From the NCBI GenBank assembly GCA_026390795.1, contig JAPLFG010000001.1, forward strand, positions 62,001 to 126,000: a stretch of 64,000 nt of DNA. The letters run 5' to 3'. Below, piece after piece: positions 53,694 through 62,384 of the stretch (position 1 is its first letter; each line of letters begins with the position of its first letter). Source of the stretch: Ignavibacteriales bacterium (lineage in GTDB: Bacteria; Bacteroidota; Ignavibacteria; Ignavibacteriales; Melioribacteraceae). Under the pieces are notes generated by a model that worked only from the letters and a program-made list of their open reading frames with translations, did no database searches and was not told the origin of the DNA. The translations under genes and the position numbers were made by a program.

Positions 53694-56600
53694 TAAATGA
53701 ACATAAACCGATAGATAATTTAGTTTTTGAACTTCAGGAGCGTGCGAAGGAATTAAATTGTCTTTACACAATAGAAGATAGTCTTAACCGTTCAGAAATT
53801 TCGCTGCGTCAAGCTTTTCACACTGTTATCAACTCAATACCACCGGCTTGGCAATTTCCCAAAGAATGTAAAGCTAAACTAGTTTATGGCGATATCGTTT
53901 ATCAGACCAGTGACTTCGAAGAAACAAAATGGTTTATACAATCTGATATTATTGTGCAGGACAAATTAGTAGGACAGATATCCGTTTTCTATTTGGCAGA
54001 ATTTCCTCAAGCCAATAATGGTCATGGTCCATTTTTGAAAGAAGAAAAAAAATTACTCAACACAATAGCTGACCGGCTCGGTCATTTTATACTTCACCAT
54101 AAATTAAAAAACGTTTTTAATGAACTCAGAAATGTACGTGAACAAGTTGACGGACGTACAAAAGGTGAGTGGCGGATTGTACTGGATATGATTCGCAAAA
54201 CTGATCCCGGTTTATTTATGAGTCTGCTGCGCAAAACTCTTCACCTTCTTTGCTGGAAAGGTGTTGAAGAAGCGGAAATGTTGATGAAGCATGCGAATGT
54301 CTCTAGACGCGGTACAAAAGAAGATGAATCGGTTTATGATGATAATAAACCGATGAAGCTTACCAAGATTATTAATTATGATCAGTATGTAGATACTATT
54401 TTAAAACTTGCTGATGAAAATTTATCGGACGAGATAATACTTGGCAGAATTCAAAAATGGATACAAGAAGATAAATCCAGTTCTCTAATTAAGGTAGTTG
54501 ATAACCAGGATACATCTCTTTCTGAGATTGCAGACGCGATCCGGAAATTTGTTCATTTAACTCCGGAAAAATTTGAACTTCCTCCTTCAACTGTTAAGGG
54601 TTTACGCGTTTCCTTATTAAGAAGATTTTTTACAGATCATCTCGATTATATAAGCGTTGCCAAAGAATACGTAATGCTGAGTGATTTCTATTCATTGATT
54701 GACAAAATGATTTTTCCCGGTGGAAGTCACGGAAAATTAGGGGGTAAGAGCGCCGGATTATTTTTAGCGGTTCATATCTTGAATAAAGAAGCCGAACAAA
54801 ATGAACTTCTGCAGAATATCAAAACACCAAAAACATGGTACTTAACTTCCGACAGTATTCTTTACTTCATGCGGCATAATAGTCTTGAAGAAGTGCTGGA
54901 ACAAAAATATAAAGAGATTGATGAAGTGCGTATTGAATATCCGCATATCGTTCAATTATTTAAAAATTCCGAATTCCCATCAGACATTCTAAAAGGATTA
55001 TCTGTTGCACTCGATGATCTTGGTGAGCGTCCCTTAGTTGTTCGAAGTTCAAGTTTGCTTGAAGATCAAATCGGTGCAACCTTTTCCGGTAAATACAAAA
55101 GTTTATTCCTCGCAAACCAAGGAACAAAACAAGAGAGATTAATTGCATTGATGGATGCAATTTCTGAAGTGTACGCTTCCACTTTTAGCCCGGATCCTAT
55201 TGAATACCGTGCAGAACGTGGCTTGCTCGATTTCAATGAAGAAATGGGTGTAATGATTCAAGAAGTTGTTGGTACAAAAATCGGAAATTATTTTTTACCC
55301 GCACTTGCCGGCGTTGCTTTCAGCAATAACGAATTCCGCTGGTCGCCGCGTATTAAGCGGGAGGATGGTTTATTACGTCTTGTTCCGGGACTTGGAACTC
55401 GCGCAGTTGACCGTTTAGGAGATGATTACCCTGTATTGATTTCACCGGGTCAACCAAATTTGAAAGTTAATGTATCACCGGAAGAAATATTGCGCTACTC
55501 ACCGAAAAAAGTGGATTTGATAAACTTAACAACGAATGAATTTGAGTCTATAGCAATAAACGATCTTCTTAAAGAACACGGTGCCGAATACCCGCTGTTC
55601 ACACAGATTTTTTCAGTTATGGACGGAACAATGATCCGGCAGCCAAATGATTGGGATGCGGGCGATCCGTTCAAAGAATTTTTTGTAACGTTTAATGGAT
55701 TGATTACACAAACGAACTTTTTAAAAAGAATTGCTTCAATTCTTAAAACTCTTCAGCAAAAAATTAAATCACCTGTTGATATCGAATTCGCTTCCGACGG
55801 TAAAGATTTTTATATGCTTCAATGCCGTCCTCAAAGTTTTGCCGGAGATTCCAATTCGGATACAATTCCTAAAGATGTTCCTTTGGAAAAAATTATTTTC
55901 ACAGCGAGGCGTTTTGTTTCAAATGGCAGAATGCCCGATGTTACTCATATAGTTTATGTTGATCCGCAAAAGTATTCAGATATAACAGATAGAGATAAAA
56001 TGCTCCATGTGGGGCGTGCTGTGAGTCGGCTGAACAAAACACTTCCTAAAAGAAAATTTATTCTAATTGGTCCCGGCAGATGGGGAAGCAGGGGTGATAT
56101 TAAACTTGGGGTAAATGTAACTTACTCCGATATCAACAATACAGCGATGTTGATTGAGGTTGCGCGTAAGAAAGGAAATTACGTTCCGGATCTTTCTTTC
56201 GGCACTCATTTCTTTCAAGATCTGGTTGAAGCGAACATTAGATATCTTCCGCTTTATCCTGATGATGCCGGTATAATTTTCAATGAGAGATTTTTTAATG
56301 AATCGAAAAATATTTTTTCGGAAATAGTTCCGGAATACGCTTCTCTTTCGGATCTAATAAAAGTTATTGATGTTCCTAATTCAACCGGAGGATTAATTCT
56401 AAAAGTATTGATGAATGCAGATCAAGAACAAGCAGTTGGTATTTTCACTACTCCTACAGGCGAAATTATACAGGAACAAGAATACAAAGAAACATTTGAT
56501 TATCATCCCAGCGACCATTGGCGATGGAGAATGAAGATGGCGGAAAAACTTGCGTCCGAAATTGATGGTGATCGTTTCGGAATAGTTGGTCTCTATATTT

Positions 56601-56887
56601 TCGGAAGTACAAAAAATGCTGATTCAGGTCCAGGGAGTGATATTGATTTAATAGTTCATATAGATGATGAGAAGTGCAACCTTCAAGAACTAAATCTTTG
56701 GTTCGAAGGATGGAGTTTGGCTTTAAGTGAAATGAATTATTTGCGCTCGGGATACAAATCTCAAGGATTGCTTGATATTCATTATGTAACCGATGCAGAT
56801 ATTAAAGCAAGATCAAGTTATGCTTCAAAAATAGGCGCAATAACAGATGCTGCAAGACCGTTAAAGATGAAGCAAAAAAATAATTAA
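53690..56887 (+). CDS. GAF-like/ATP-grasp protein B fused to a nucleotidyltransferase
   Basis: A 1065-aa multidomain protein. Residues about 14-140 form a GAF-like sensor often seen in signalling proteins (ELNCLYTIEDSL, IPPAWQFP, GPFLKEEKKLL). Residues about 345-720 are a PEP-synthase-type ATP-grasp region (GGSHGKLGGKSAGL, PLVVRSSSLLEDQIGATFSG, VDIEFASDGKDFYMLQCRPQ). Residues about 785-860 repeat the module of protein A (LIGPGRWGSRGDIKLGV, GTHFFQDLVEANI). The last 100 residues are a minimal nucleotidyltransferase with FGS (971-973) and the metal pair Asp984/Asp986 (GSDIDLIV). No phosphohistidine domain is present. Co-translated with A and likely in one complex. Confidence 0.8.
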   Translation: MINEHKPIDNLVFELQERAKELNCLYTIEDSLNRSEISLRQAFHTVINSIPPAWQFPKECKAKLVYGDIVYQTSDFEETKWFIQSDIIVQDKLVGQISVFYLAEFPQANNGHGPFLKEEKKLLNTIADRLGHFILHHKLKNVFNELRNVREQVDGRTKGEWRIVLDMIRKTDPGLFMSLLRKTLHLLCWKGVEEAEMLMKHANVSRRGTKEDESVYDDNKPMKLTKIINYDQYVDTILKLADENLSDEIILGRIQKWIQEDKSSSLIKVVDNQDTSLSEIADAIRKFVHLTPEKFELPPSTVKGLRVSLLRRFFTDHLDYISVAKEYVMLSDFYSLIDKMIFPGGSHGKLGGKSAGLFLAVHILNKEAEQNELLQNIKTPKTWYLTSDSILYFMRHNSLEEVLEQKYKEIDEVRIEYPHIVQLFKNSEFPSDILKGLSVALDDLGERPLVVRSSSLLEDQIGATFSGKYKSLFLANQGTKQERLIALMDAISEVYASTFSPDPIEYRAERGLLDFNEEMGVMIQEVVGTKIGNYFLPALAGVAFSNNEFRWSPRIKREDGLLRLVPGLGTRAVDRLGDDYPVLISPGQPNLKVNVSPEEILRYSPKKVDLINLTTNEFESIAINDLLKEHGAEYPLFTQIFSVMDGTMIRQPNDWDAGDPFKEFFVTFNGLITQTNFLKRIASILKTLQQKIKSPVDIEFASDGKDFYMLQCRPQSFAGDSNSDTIPKDVPLEKIIFTARRFVSNGRMPDVTHIVYVDPQKYSDITDRDKMLHVGRAVSRLNKTLPKRKFILIGPGRWGSRGDIKLGVNVTYSDINNTAMLIEVARKKGNYVPDLSFGTHFFQDLVEANIRYLPLYPDDAGIIFNERFFNESKNIFSEIVPEYASLSDLIKVIDVPNSTGGLILKVLMNADQEQAVGIFTTPTGEIIQEQEYKETFDYHPSDHWRWRMKMAEKLASEIDGDRFGIVGLYIFGSTKNADSGPGSDIDLIVHIDDEKCNLQELNLWFEGWSLALSEMNYLRSGYKSQGLLDIHYVTDADIKARSSYASKIGAITDAARPLKMKQKNN

Positions 56888-57723
56888 ATCAAAACCCTTT
56901 CGGCTTCTTCAGGTTTGGTGGGATTGAACTTAACGACGGCTAACTCTTTGCCATCGTGAGCGGCGCTCAAACAAAATGTCTTTCCGATCCTATCTTTCCA
57001 ACTTCCTGTTATTCTAGCCGATTCGTGGATATGTCCGTGTAAAGTAATTTTTGGTTCTCTCTTTTCGATAAATTTACGTATTGCAATACTTCCAACATGA
57101 AGATCAACTTGAGTATGGTCAATCATTTTACCATCGAGCGCGGCTCTATCTAAATTGGTTTTATAGGGTGGTCCGTGAAAGAGAATTATATCTTCTGAAA
57201 GATTTTCCGATCCGGTCAATAATTCCAGATCATCTTTAATTGTTGAATATTTTATCTCATCAATTGGGATTTCAACTGTCCGCTTTCCTTCTTCCGGAGA
57301 AATTGAACCGAATTCTGTATACCGTGAAAGATCATATTTTTCCCAATCTTTTAATAGAAATGGAGACGGAGGAGTGAATGAGTAACCAAATATTTTTCTT
57401 CCGCAAAATTCTGCAGAGCGCATATGTAAATATTCAAATAATTTTTTCTGCTCGGCGGTTATGATTGCGTGTTCTTCCGAGCGTGCATCATCATTACCTA
57501 GAATTAAAAATACTTTTGGATAAAAATTATTCAACTTTTCTTTGAGGGATGTTAGACGAACTGTTAGAAATTCATCTATAAAATTTGCATTTATATTACT
57601 ATGCGGAAGCAAATCTCCGCCGAGTAATACTGCAATTGGCTTTTCGTTCAAAATGGTATTGAACAATTTTTCGTAACGCTCGGTTTTACCATGGAGGTCG
57701 GAAACGAAAAAATAATTATTCAT
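56884..57723 (-). CDS. Calcineurin-like metallophosphoesterase
   Basis: A 279-aa phosphoesterase with the complete two-metal site: SDLHGK, GGDLLPHS, LGNDDA, FHGPPYKT and HGHIHESARITG. It is predicted to be cytoplasmic. Its stop codon interlocks with that of the ATP-grasp/nucleotidyltransferase gene on the other strand (4-base overlap), and there is no room for a terminator. The substrate is unknown; nucleotide or phosphoester cleavage is expected. Confidence 0.88.
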   Translation of the reverse strand: MNNYFFVSDLHGKTERYEKLFNTILNEKPIAVLLGGDLLPHSNINANFIDEFLTVRLTSLKEKLNNFYPKVFLILGNDDARSEEHAIITAEQKKLFEYLHMRSAEFCGRKIFGYSFTPPSPFLLKDWEKYDLSRYTEFGSISPEEGKRTVEIPIDEIKYSTIKDDLELLTGSENLSEDIILFHGPPYKTNLDRAALDGKMIDHTQVDLHVGSIAIRKFIEKREPKITLHGHIHESARITGSWKDRIGKTFCLSAAHDGKELAVVKFNPTKPEEAERVLI

Positions 57724-57816
57724 TTTATACTCGCCTAAAAGCGTAACTCAATATATGAATCGTCTCTTAAAGATGAACTAATCTTATTCATTAACCGTTT
57801 ATTAAGAAAAATTAAT

Positions 57817-57846
57817 TTGACAATCCTTTTTAATAGGATATATTTG
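57817..57846 (+). promoter_or_regulatory. Promoter of the histidine operon
   Basis: TTGACA (57817-57822), a 16-base spacer and TATATT (57839-57844) form a good housekeeping promoter. The -10 continues as TATATTTG, which matches the Bacteroidetes TAnnTTTG element. It lies just ahead of the leader peptide gene, as attenuation requires. Confidence 0.65.
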
Positions 57847-57872
57847 CACTAGAAATTAAACGAAGAAAAAAA

Positions 57873-57938
57873 ATGCTTTTAGTTTTCAATCACCACCACC
57901 ACCATTCAATCCTGATAACGGAATCCGGAGTATTTTAA
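57873..57938 (+). CDS. hisL: Histidine operon leader peptide
   Basis: A 21-codon frame reading MLLVFNHHHHHSILITESGVF, here given as its parts: MLLVFN, five consecutive His codons (57891-57905), then a 10-residue tail and TAA. Runs of His codons directly upstream of a his operon are the hallmark of transcription attenuation. It stands between the operon promoter and a terminator hairpin 28 bp past its stop codon. The ribosome site is weak (GAAGAAA). Confidence 0.88.
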   Translation: MLLVFNHHHHHSILITESGVF

Positions 57939-57971
57939 AAATTATTATAAATTAATTTGAATCGTACCCCG
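57926..57971 (+). promoter_or_regulatory. Candidate antiterminator pairing
   Basis: CGGAGTA (57926-57932), within the end of the leader peptide gene, can pair with TACCCCG (57965-57971) at six of seven positions (one A-C mismatch). That second segment is also the 5' arm of the terminator, so the two structures exclude each other. A ribosome stalled on the His codons would leave CGGAGTA free; one that reaches the stop codon would cover it. Confidence 0.5.
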
Positions 57972-57989
57972 CTTGCAACGGGGTTTTTT
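57966..57989 (+). terminator. Attenuator terminator of the his operon
   Basis: ACCCCG (57966-57971) pairs with CGGGGT (57979-57984) around a 7-base loop, followed by TTTTTT. It lies 17 bp before the hisG start codon, so it must be bypassed for hisG expression. Confidence 0.88.
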
Positions 57990-58006
57990 GTTTTAAAGGA
58001 GAAATT

Positions 58007-58873
58007 ATGAACGGAAATTTGAAACTTGCCATTCAAAAAAGCGGGCGGCTTACAGAGAAGTCGTTGCAGCTTTTACGGACTTGCGGATTGGATATAGAAA
58101 ATTATTCAAATCGTCTTATAGTTTCCGCACGTAATTACGAATTGGATCTACTTTTCCTCCGAGATGACGATATTCCCGAATATGTTCAGGATGGTGTTGC
58201 GGATATAGGAATTGTGGGAGAAGATGTTGTGTTAGAGAAAGAAGCCGATGTCGAAATAATCAAAAGGCTATCTTATGGTAAATGCAGATTAATGCTTGCC
58301 GGTCCGGAGGATAGAGAGATTCCCGAGATTGATCAACTTAACGGAAAACGTGTTGCCACATCTTATCCGAAAATTCTTTCCAATTTTTTCCGGAATAATA
58401 AAATAAATGCGAAGATAATTCAGATCAGCGGTTCGGTTGAAATAGCACCGTCATTAGGAATAGCGGATTATATCTGTGATATTGTTTCTACCGGCAACAC
58501 GCTGAAATTGAATAAGCTCAAAAAATTTATTACTGTTTTTGATTCCGAAGCAGTGTTGATAGGAAGTAAAAATATAGCAAGCTATCCTGAAAAATTTATG
58601 AAGTTAAATAACCTAATACTACGAATTGAATCAGCTTTGAATGCAAAAAATTCTAAGTACTTGATGATGAACATTCCGAAATCCGCTCTTCAAAATATTC
58701 GCGAAATTCTTCCTTCGCTTAAAAGTCCTACTGTACTTCCTCTTGCCGACGAATCGATGCTTGCTGTACATGCTGTAATACCATCAGAAATGTTTTGGGA
58801 AATCCAAGAAAAATTACATTTTGCGGGCGCGTCCGGATTACTTTTAATACCAATCGAGAATATGATATTATGA
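58007..58873 (+). CDS. hisG: ATP phosphoribosyltransferase, long form
   Basis: A 288-aa HisG catalysing the first, feedback-controlled step of histidine synthesis, from PRPP and ATP to phosphoribosyl-ATP. It shows LAIQKSGRL, GVADIGIVGEDV and ADYICDIVSTGNTL. The C-terminal 70 residues form the regulatory HisG-C domain, so no HisZ is required. AAAGGAG precedes the ATG. It overlaps hisD by ATGA. Confidence 0.96.
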   Translation: MNGNLKLAIQKSGRLTEKSLQLLRTCGLDIENYSNRLIVSARNYELDLLFLRDDDIPEYVQDGVADIGIVGEDVVLEKEADVEIIKRLSYGKCRLMLAGPEDREIPEIDQLNGKRVATSYPKILSNFFRNNKINAKIIQISGSVEIAPSLGIADYICDIVSTGNTLKLNKLKKFITVFDSEAVLIGSKNIASYPEKFMKLNNLILRIESALNAKNSKYLMMNIPKSALQNIREILPSLKSPTVLPLADESMLAVHAVIPSEMFWEIQEKLHFAGASGLLLIPIENMIL

Positions 58874-60159
58874 AAATCTATTCAACAAAAAACCTCTCCG
58901 AAATTGAGCTGGAAAATCTTTTCAAACGCCACGCTATTAATTCGGAATCTATTTTCAAGATAGTAAAACCGATAGTGGAAGATGTTAAAAGAAACAGTAT
59001 AAATGTTGCGCTCAAGTATGCGAAAAAATTTGACGGTTACGACGCCGATAAAATATTGGTTTCAAAAAAAGAATATGAAGAATCTGAAAAATTACTGGAT
59101 AGCGAAGCAAAAAAAGCATTGCTCACTGCTGCAAAAAATATCAAAAAGTTTCATCGCAAACAGATCCCTGTTGGTTATGAGATAGAAACGTTGGATGGTG
59201 TAAAATGTTCAAGGGAATTTCGAGCGATTGAAAATGTTGCTCTATATGTACCCGGCGGCACGGCTGTTCTTCCGTCTACTTTATTAATGCTTGGAATTCC
59301 TGCGCAACTTGCCGGATGTAAAAGAGTTGTTGCTTTATCGCCTACAAATAATAAAATTAATCCCGCAGTTCTCTTTGCTGCAAAGATTTGCGGAATTAAT
59401 GAATTTTATAAAATTGGCGGCGCACAAGGAATTTCCTTGCTTGCTTATGGCGATAGTCAAATCAATAAAGTTGATAAAATATTTGGCCCGGGAAATCAAT
59501 TTGTAACTGCCGCCAAAACTTTAATTAGCATTGATCCACAAGGATCTGCAATTGATATGCCTGCCGGTCCGAGCGAACTATTGATTATTGCCGATGGAAA
59601 AGCAAATCCATCTTACATCGCTTCAGATTTGCTTTCGCAGGCAGAGCATGGAAAAGATTCGCAAGTAATTTTGTTAACAACAAACAGAAAGTTGGCATGT
59701 GATGTTCAAAATGAAATTAAGCGACAAAAAAAATATTTGTCAAGAGGAGAATATATCAGCGGATCGTTGAAAAATTCATTCATTCTTATCGCTGATTCGA
59801 TAGATGAAGCAATTAAACTTAGCAATCAATACGCGCCCGAACATTTGATACTAAATATAGAACATGCCGACAAAATCAAAGATAAAATTACAAATGCTGG
59901 TTCGGTATTCTTAGGTAAATACTCGGCGGAAAGTATAGGTGATTACGCCTCCGGAACAAATCATTCTCTACCAACATACGGCTACGCAAAATCGTTTGGA
60001 GGAATTTCGGTCGAATCATTTATGAAAACAATTACATTTCAGAAAGTGAGTAAAAAAGGATTTAATAAAATTGCATCTACAGTAATAAAATTAGCATCAC
60101 TTGAGAAACTTGACGCACACGCAAATTCAGTTAAAGTAAGAGCAAAAAATGAAAATTGA
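58870..60159 (+). CDS. hisD: Histidinol dehydrogenase
   Basis: A 429-aa zinc enzyme oxidising histidinol to histidine in two steps. Markers are YVPGGTAVLPSTLLM, GGAQGISLLAYG, FGPGNQFV, DMPAGPSELLI, SQAEHG and NHSLPT. I start at ATG 58870, within the hisG stop (ATGA); the longer frame runs 75 bp into hisG. Length is standard. Confidence 0.96.
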   Translation: MKIYSTKNLSEIELENLFKRHAINSESIFKIVKPIVEDVKRNSINVALKYAKKFDGYDADKILVSKKEYEESEKLLDSEAKKALLTAAKNIKKFHRKQIPVGYEIETLDGVKCSREFRAIENVALYVPGGTAVLPSTLLMLGIPAQLAGCKRVVALSPTNNKINPAVLFAAKICGINEFYKIGGAQGISLLAYGDSQINKVDKIFGPGNQFVTAAKTLISIDPQGSAIDMPAGPSELLIIADGKANPSYIASDLLSQAEHGKDSQVILLTTNRKLACDVQNEIKRQKKYLSRGEYISGSLKNSFILIADSIDEAIKLSNQYAPEHLILNIEHADKIKDKITNAGSVFLGKYSAESIGDYASGTNHSLPTYGYAKSFGGISVESFMKTITFQKVSKKGFNKIASTVIKLASLEKLDAHANSVKVRAKNEN

Positions 60160-61192
60160 ATCGTTAGTTAGAGAGAATATTCTCAAATTAAAGCCGTATA
60201 CATCTGCGCGCGGTGAATTCTTAACCGGAATTCTTATGGATGCAAATGAAAACAGCATCGGTTCGGTTGTAAATGATGAATTGCATCTTGAACTGAACCG
60301 TTATCCCGACCCGTTCCATAATCAGTTAAGAAATGAACTTGGCTCTTATCTGAATGTTGGAAAAGATAAATTATTTATTGGAGTTGGATCGGATGAAATA
60401 ATTGATCTGCTAGTAAGAATATTCTGTGAACCGAAAATAGACAATGCAGTTATACTTGAACCGACTTACGGAATGTATAAAGTTGCTTGCGATGTTAATG
60501 ATGTATCTACAATTCCGGTAATGCTGGACGAGTCATTCCAGCCGAACTTGGATAAAATTTATTCTGCAATTAACAAGAACACAAAACTAATTTTTATCTG
60601 CTCACCTAATAACCCGACCGGAAATGTTATCAATTCCGAAAGCATTTTAGATTTAGCAAAAAATTTTAACGGAATTATTATTATTGATGAAGCTTATGCC
60701 GAATTTAGCGGCAAACCCTCGATGATAAATTTTGTTGATGAATTCTCAAATATCGTTGTGCTTAGAACATTTTCAAAAGCATGGGGACTTGCCGGAGTGC
60801 GTTGCGGTTACTGTATAACTTCACCGGAAATTATAAATTTGCTTTATAAAATCAAACTCCCGTATAATATCAATAAGCTGACCTCGCAATTTGTGATAGA
60901 TGCACTAAAAAATCTCGCACAAAAAGATAAATTTGTTACTATAATTAATTCCGAGAAGGAATTTCTAATAAAAGAATTAAAAATGATTCCGAAAATTAAA
61001 AAGGTATTTACTTCCGACAGCAATTTTATTTTGTTTGAATGTGAGAATCCGACGAACATTTATCATAAATTAACAGAGAAAGGAATAATCATACGCGACA
61101 GAAGCAATCAAGTTAAGGATTGTCTCAGAGTTTCTGTCGGCACGCGGGATCAGAATGAAAAATTCTTGAATGAACTCCGGAATGTATTATGA
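60149..61192 (+). CDS. hisC: Histidinol-phosphate aminotransferase
   Basis: A 347-aa PLP enzyme making histidinol phosphate from imidazole-acetol phosphate. It shows NENSIG, LNRYPDP, SPNNPTGN, IDEAYAEFSG and RTFSKAWGLAGVRCGY with the PLP lysine. It overlaps hisD by 11 bp and hisB by 4 bp. Confidence 0.95.
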   Translation: MKIESLVRENILKLKPYTSARGEFLTGILMDANENSIGSVVNDELHLELNRYPDPFHNQLRNELGSYLNVGKDKLFIGVGSDEIIDLLVRIFCEPKIDNAVILEPTYGMYKVACDVNDVSTIPVMLDESFQPNLDKIYSAINKNTKLIFICSPNNPTGNVINSESILDLAKNFNGIIIIDEAYAEFSGKPSMINFVDEFSNIVVLRTFSKAWGLAGVRCGYCITSPEIINLLYKIKLPYNINKLTSQFVIDALKNLAQKDKFVTIINSEKEFLIKELKMIPKIKKVFTSDSNFILFECENPTNIYHKLTEKGIIIRDRSNQVKDCLRVSVGTRDQNEKFLNELRNVL

Positions 61193-61800
61193 ATAAAAAT
61201 GCTGCTAAAATAAAAAATGCCCGTAAAGCGGAACATCTAAGAAAGACAAATGAAACAGTTATTAAAATAAAACTGGATTTGGACGGAAAAGGCAAATCTA
61301 AGATTAAAAGCGGAATCGGATTTTTTGATCATATGCTTGAACAATTAGCAAAACATTCGAATATATATATGGAAATTAAGGTTAAGGGCGATTTGCATAT
61401 TGACGAACATCATACGGTTGAAGATGTTGGAATCGCATTAGGAGAAGCAATAAGTAAAGCTCTCGGCGACCGCAAAGGAATTGAACGCTTCGGATTCATG
61501 CTGCCGATGGATGATGCTATAGCTGAATGCGCGATTGATCTCGGCGGGAGAGCTTATCTATCATTCAATTGCAAATTTAAGCGCGAAATGATCGGTGGAT
61601 TTCCTACTGAGCTGTTTAAAGAATTTTTTAGAGGATTATCGACCGGGCTACGTGCGAACATACATATTAAATCAAAAGGGGAGAACGATCATCATAAAGC
61701 GGAAGCAATATTCAAGGCATTGGCAAGGGCCCTCAACAATGCTCTTAAATATGATTCCAGAAATAAAGGCAGTTTGCCGTCAACAAAAGGATTGATATGA
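61189..61800 (+). CDS. hisB: Imidazoleglycerol-phosphate dehydratase
   Basis: A 203-aa monofunctional dehydratase; the N-terminal histidinol phosphatase of enteric HisB is absent, so that step needs a separate enzyme. Metal motifs are FFDHMLEQLAKH, DEHHTVEDVGIALGEA and NDHHKAEAIFKALARAL. The first 20 residues are a lysine-rich extension. It overlaps hisH by 4 bp. Confidence 0.95.
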   Translation: MNKNAAKIKNARKAEHLRKTNETVIKIKLDLDGKGKSKIKSGIGFFDHMLEQLAKHSNIYMEIKVKGDLHIDEHHTVEDVGIALGEAISKALGDRKGIERFGFMLPMDDAIAECAIDLGGRAYLSFNCKFKREMIGGFPTELFKEFFRGLSTGLRANIHIKSKGENDHHKAEAIFKALARALNNALKYDSRNKGSLPSTKGLI

Positions 61801-62384
61801 TTGCACTAATTGATTACGGCGCAGGAAATACTGCTTCTGTCGCAAATGTTCTTGATGAATTAAATTATGAGTACATAATTACGAATAACGAATGTCAAAT
61901 TTCTAAATCAGAGAAAATAATTTTTCCCGGAGTCGGTGAGGCATCCTCCGCAATTAGAAATCTTCATTTGACAAATCTCTTTACGATGCTTCGTGTAACA
62001 AAGAAACCGATGCTTGGTATCTGCCTCGGTATGCAGCTACTTTGCGATAAATCGAAAGAGGGAGACACATCTTGTCTTGGAATTTTTTCTGTAACTACGG
62101 AAAAGTTTGATGAAACAAAAATTAAAGTTCCGAATATGGGCTGGAACCAAATTAAATATGTTAAGAATTCAAAATTATTTACCGGAATTCCTGAAGAAGA
62201 ATATTTCTATTTCGCAAATTCTTATTATGTTCCGGTTAATGAAAATACAACTTCAATTTGTAATTACGGTATTGATTTCTGTTCTTCGATGGAGAAAGAA
62301 AATTTTTACGGAGTTCAATTCCATCCGGAAAAATCGGGCAAAATGGGGATTCAATTAATAAAAAACTTTGTGGAAATATGTTAA
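61797..62384 (+). CDS. hisH: Imidazole glycerol phosphate synthase, glutaminase subunit
   Basis: A 195-aa class I glutamine amidotransferase that feeds ammonia to HisF. It has the nucleophile elbow GICLGMQLL, MGWNQIKY, YFANSYYVPV and the FHPEKSG His/Glu pair. It overlaps hisA by 7 bp. Confidence 0.95.
   Translation: MIALIDYGAGNTASVANVLDELNYEYIITNNECQISKSEKIIFPGVGEASSAIRNLHLTNLFTMLRVTKKPMLGICLGMQLLCDKSKEGDTSCLGIFSVTTEKFDETKIKVPNMGWNQIKYVKNSKLFTGIPEEEYFYFANSYYVPVNENTTSICNYGIDFCSSMEKENFYGVQFHPEKSGKMGIQLIKNFVEIC

Noticed and set aside
51948-56887. Phosphoenolpyruvate synthase as the call for the two ATP-grasp proteins
   Set aside because: The phosphohistidine and PEP-binding domains are absent from both proteins.
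57891-57905. CAC repeat as a microsatellite or CRISPR-like repeat
   Set aside because: The run is in frame within a leader peptide directly upstream of the his operon and a terminator, so attenuation explains it. No CRISPR array was seen in the window.
58795-58869. N-terminal extension of HisD
   Set aside because: It lies inside hisG in another frame; the ATGA overlap at 58870 gives a normal HisD start.
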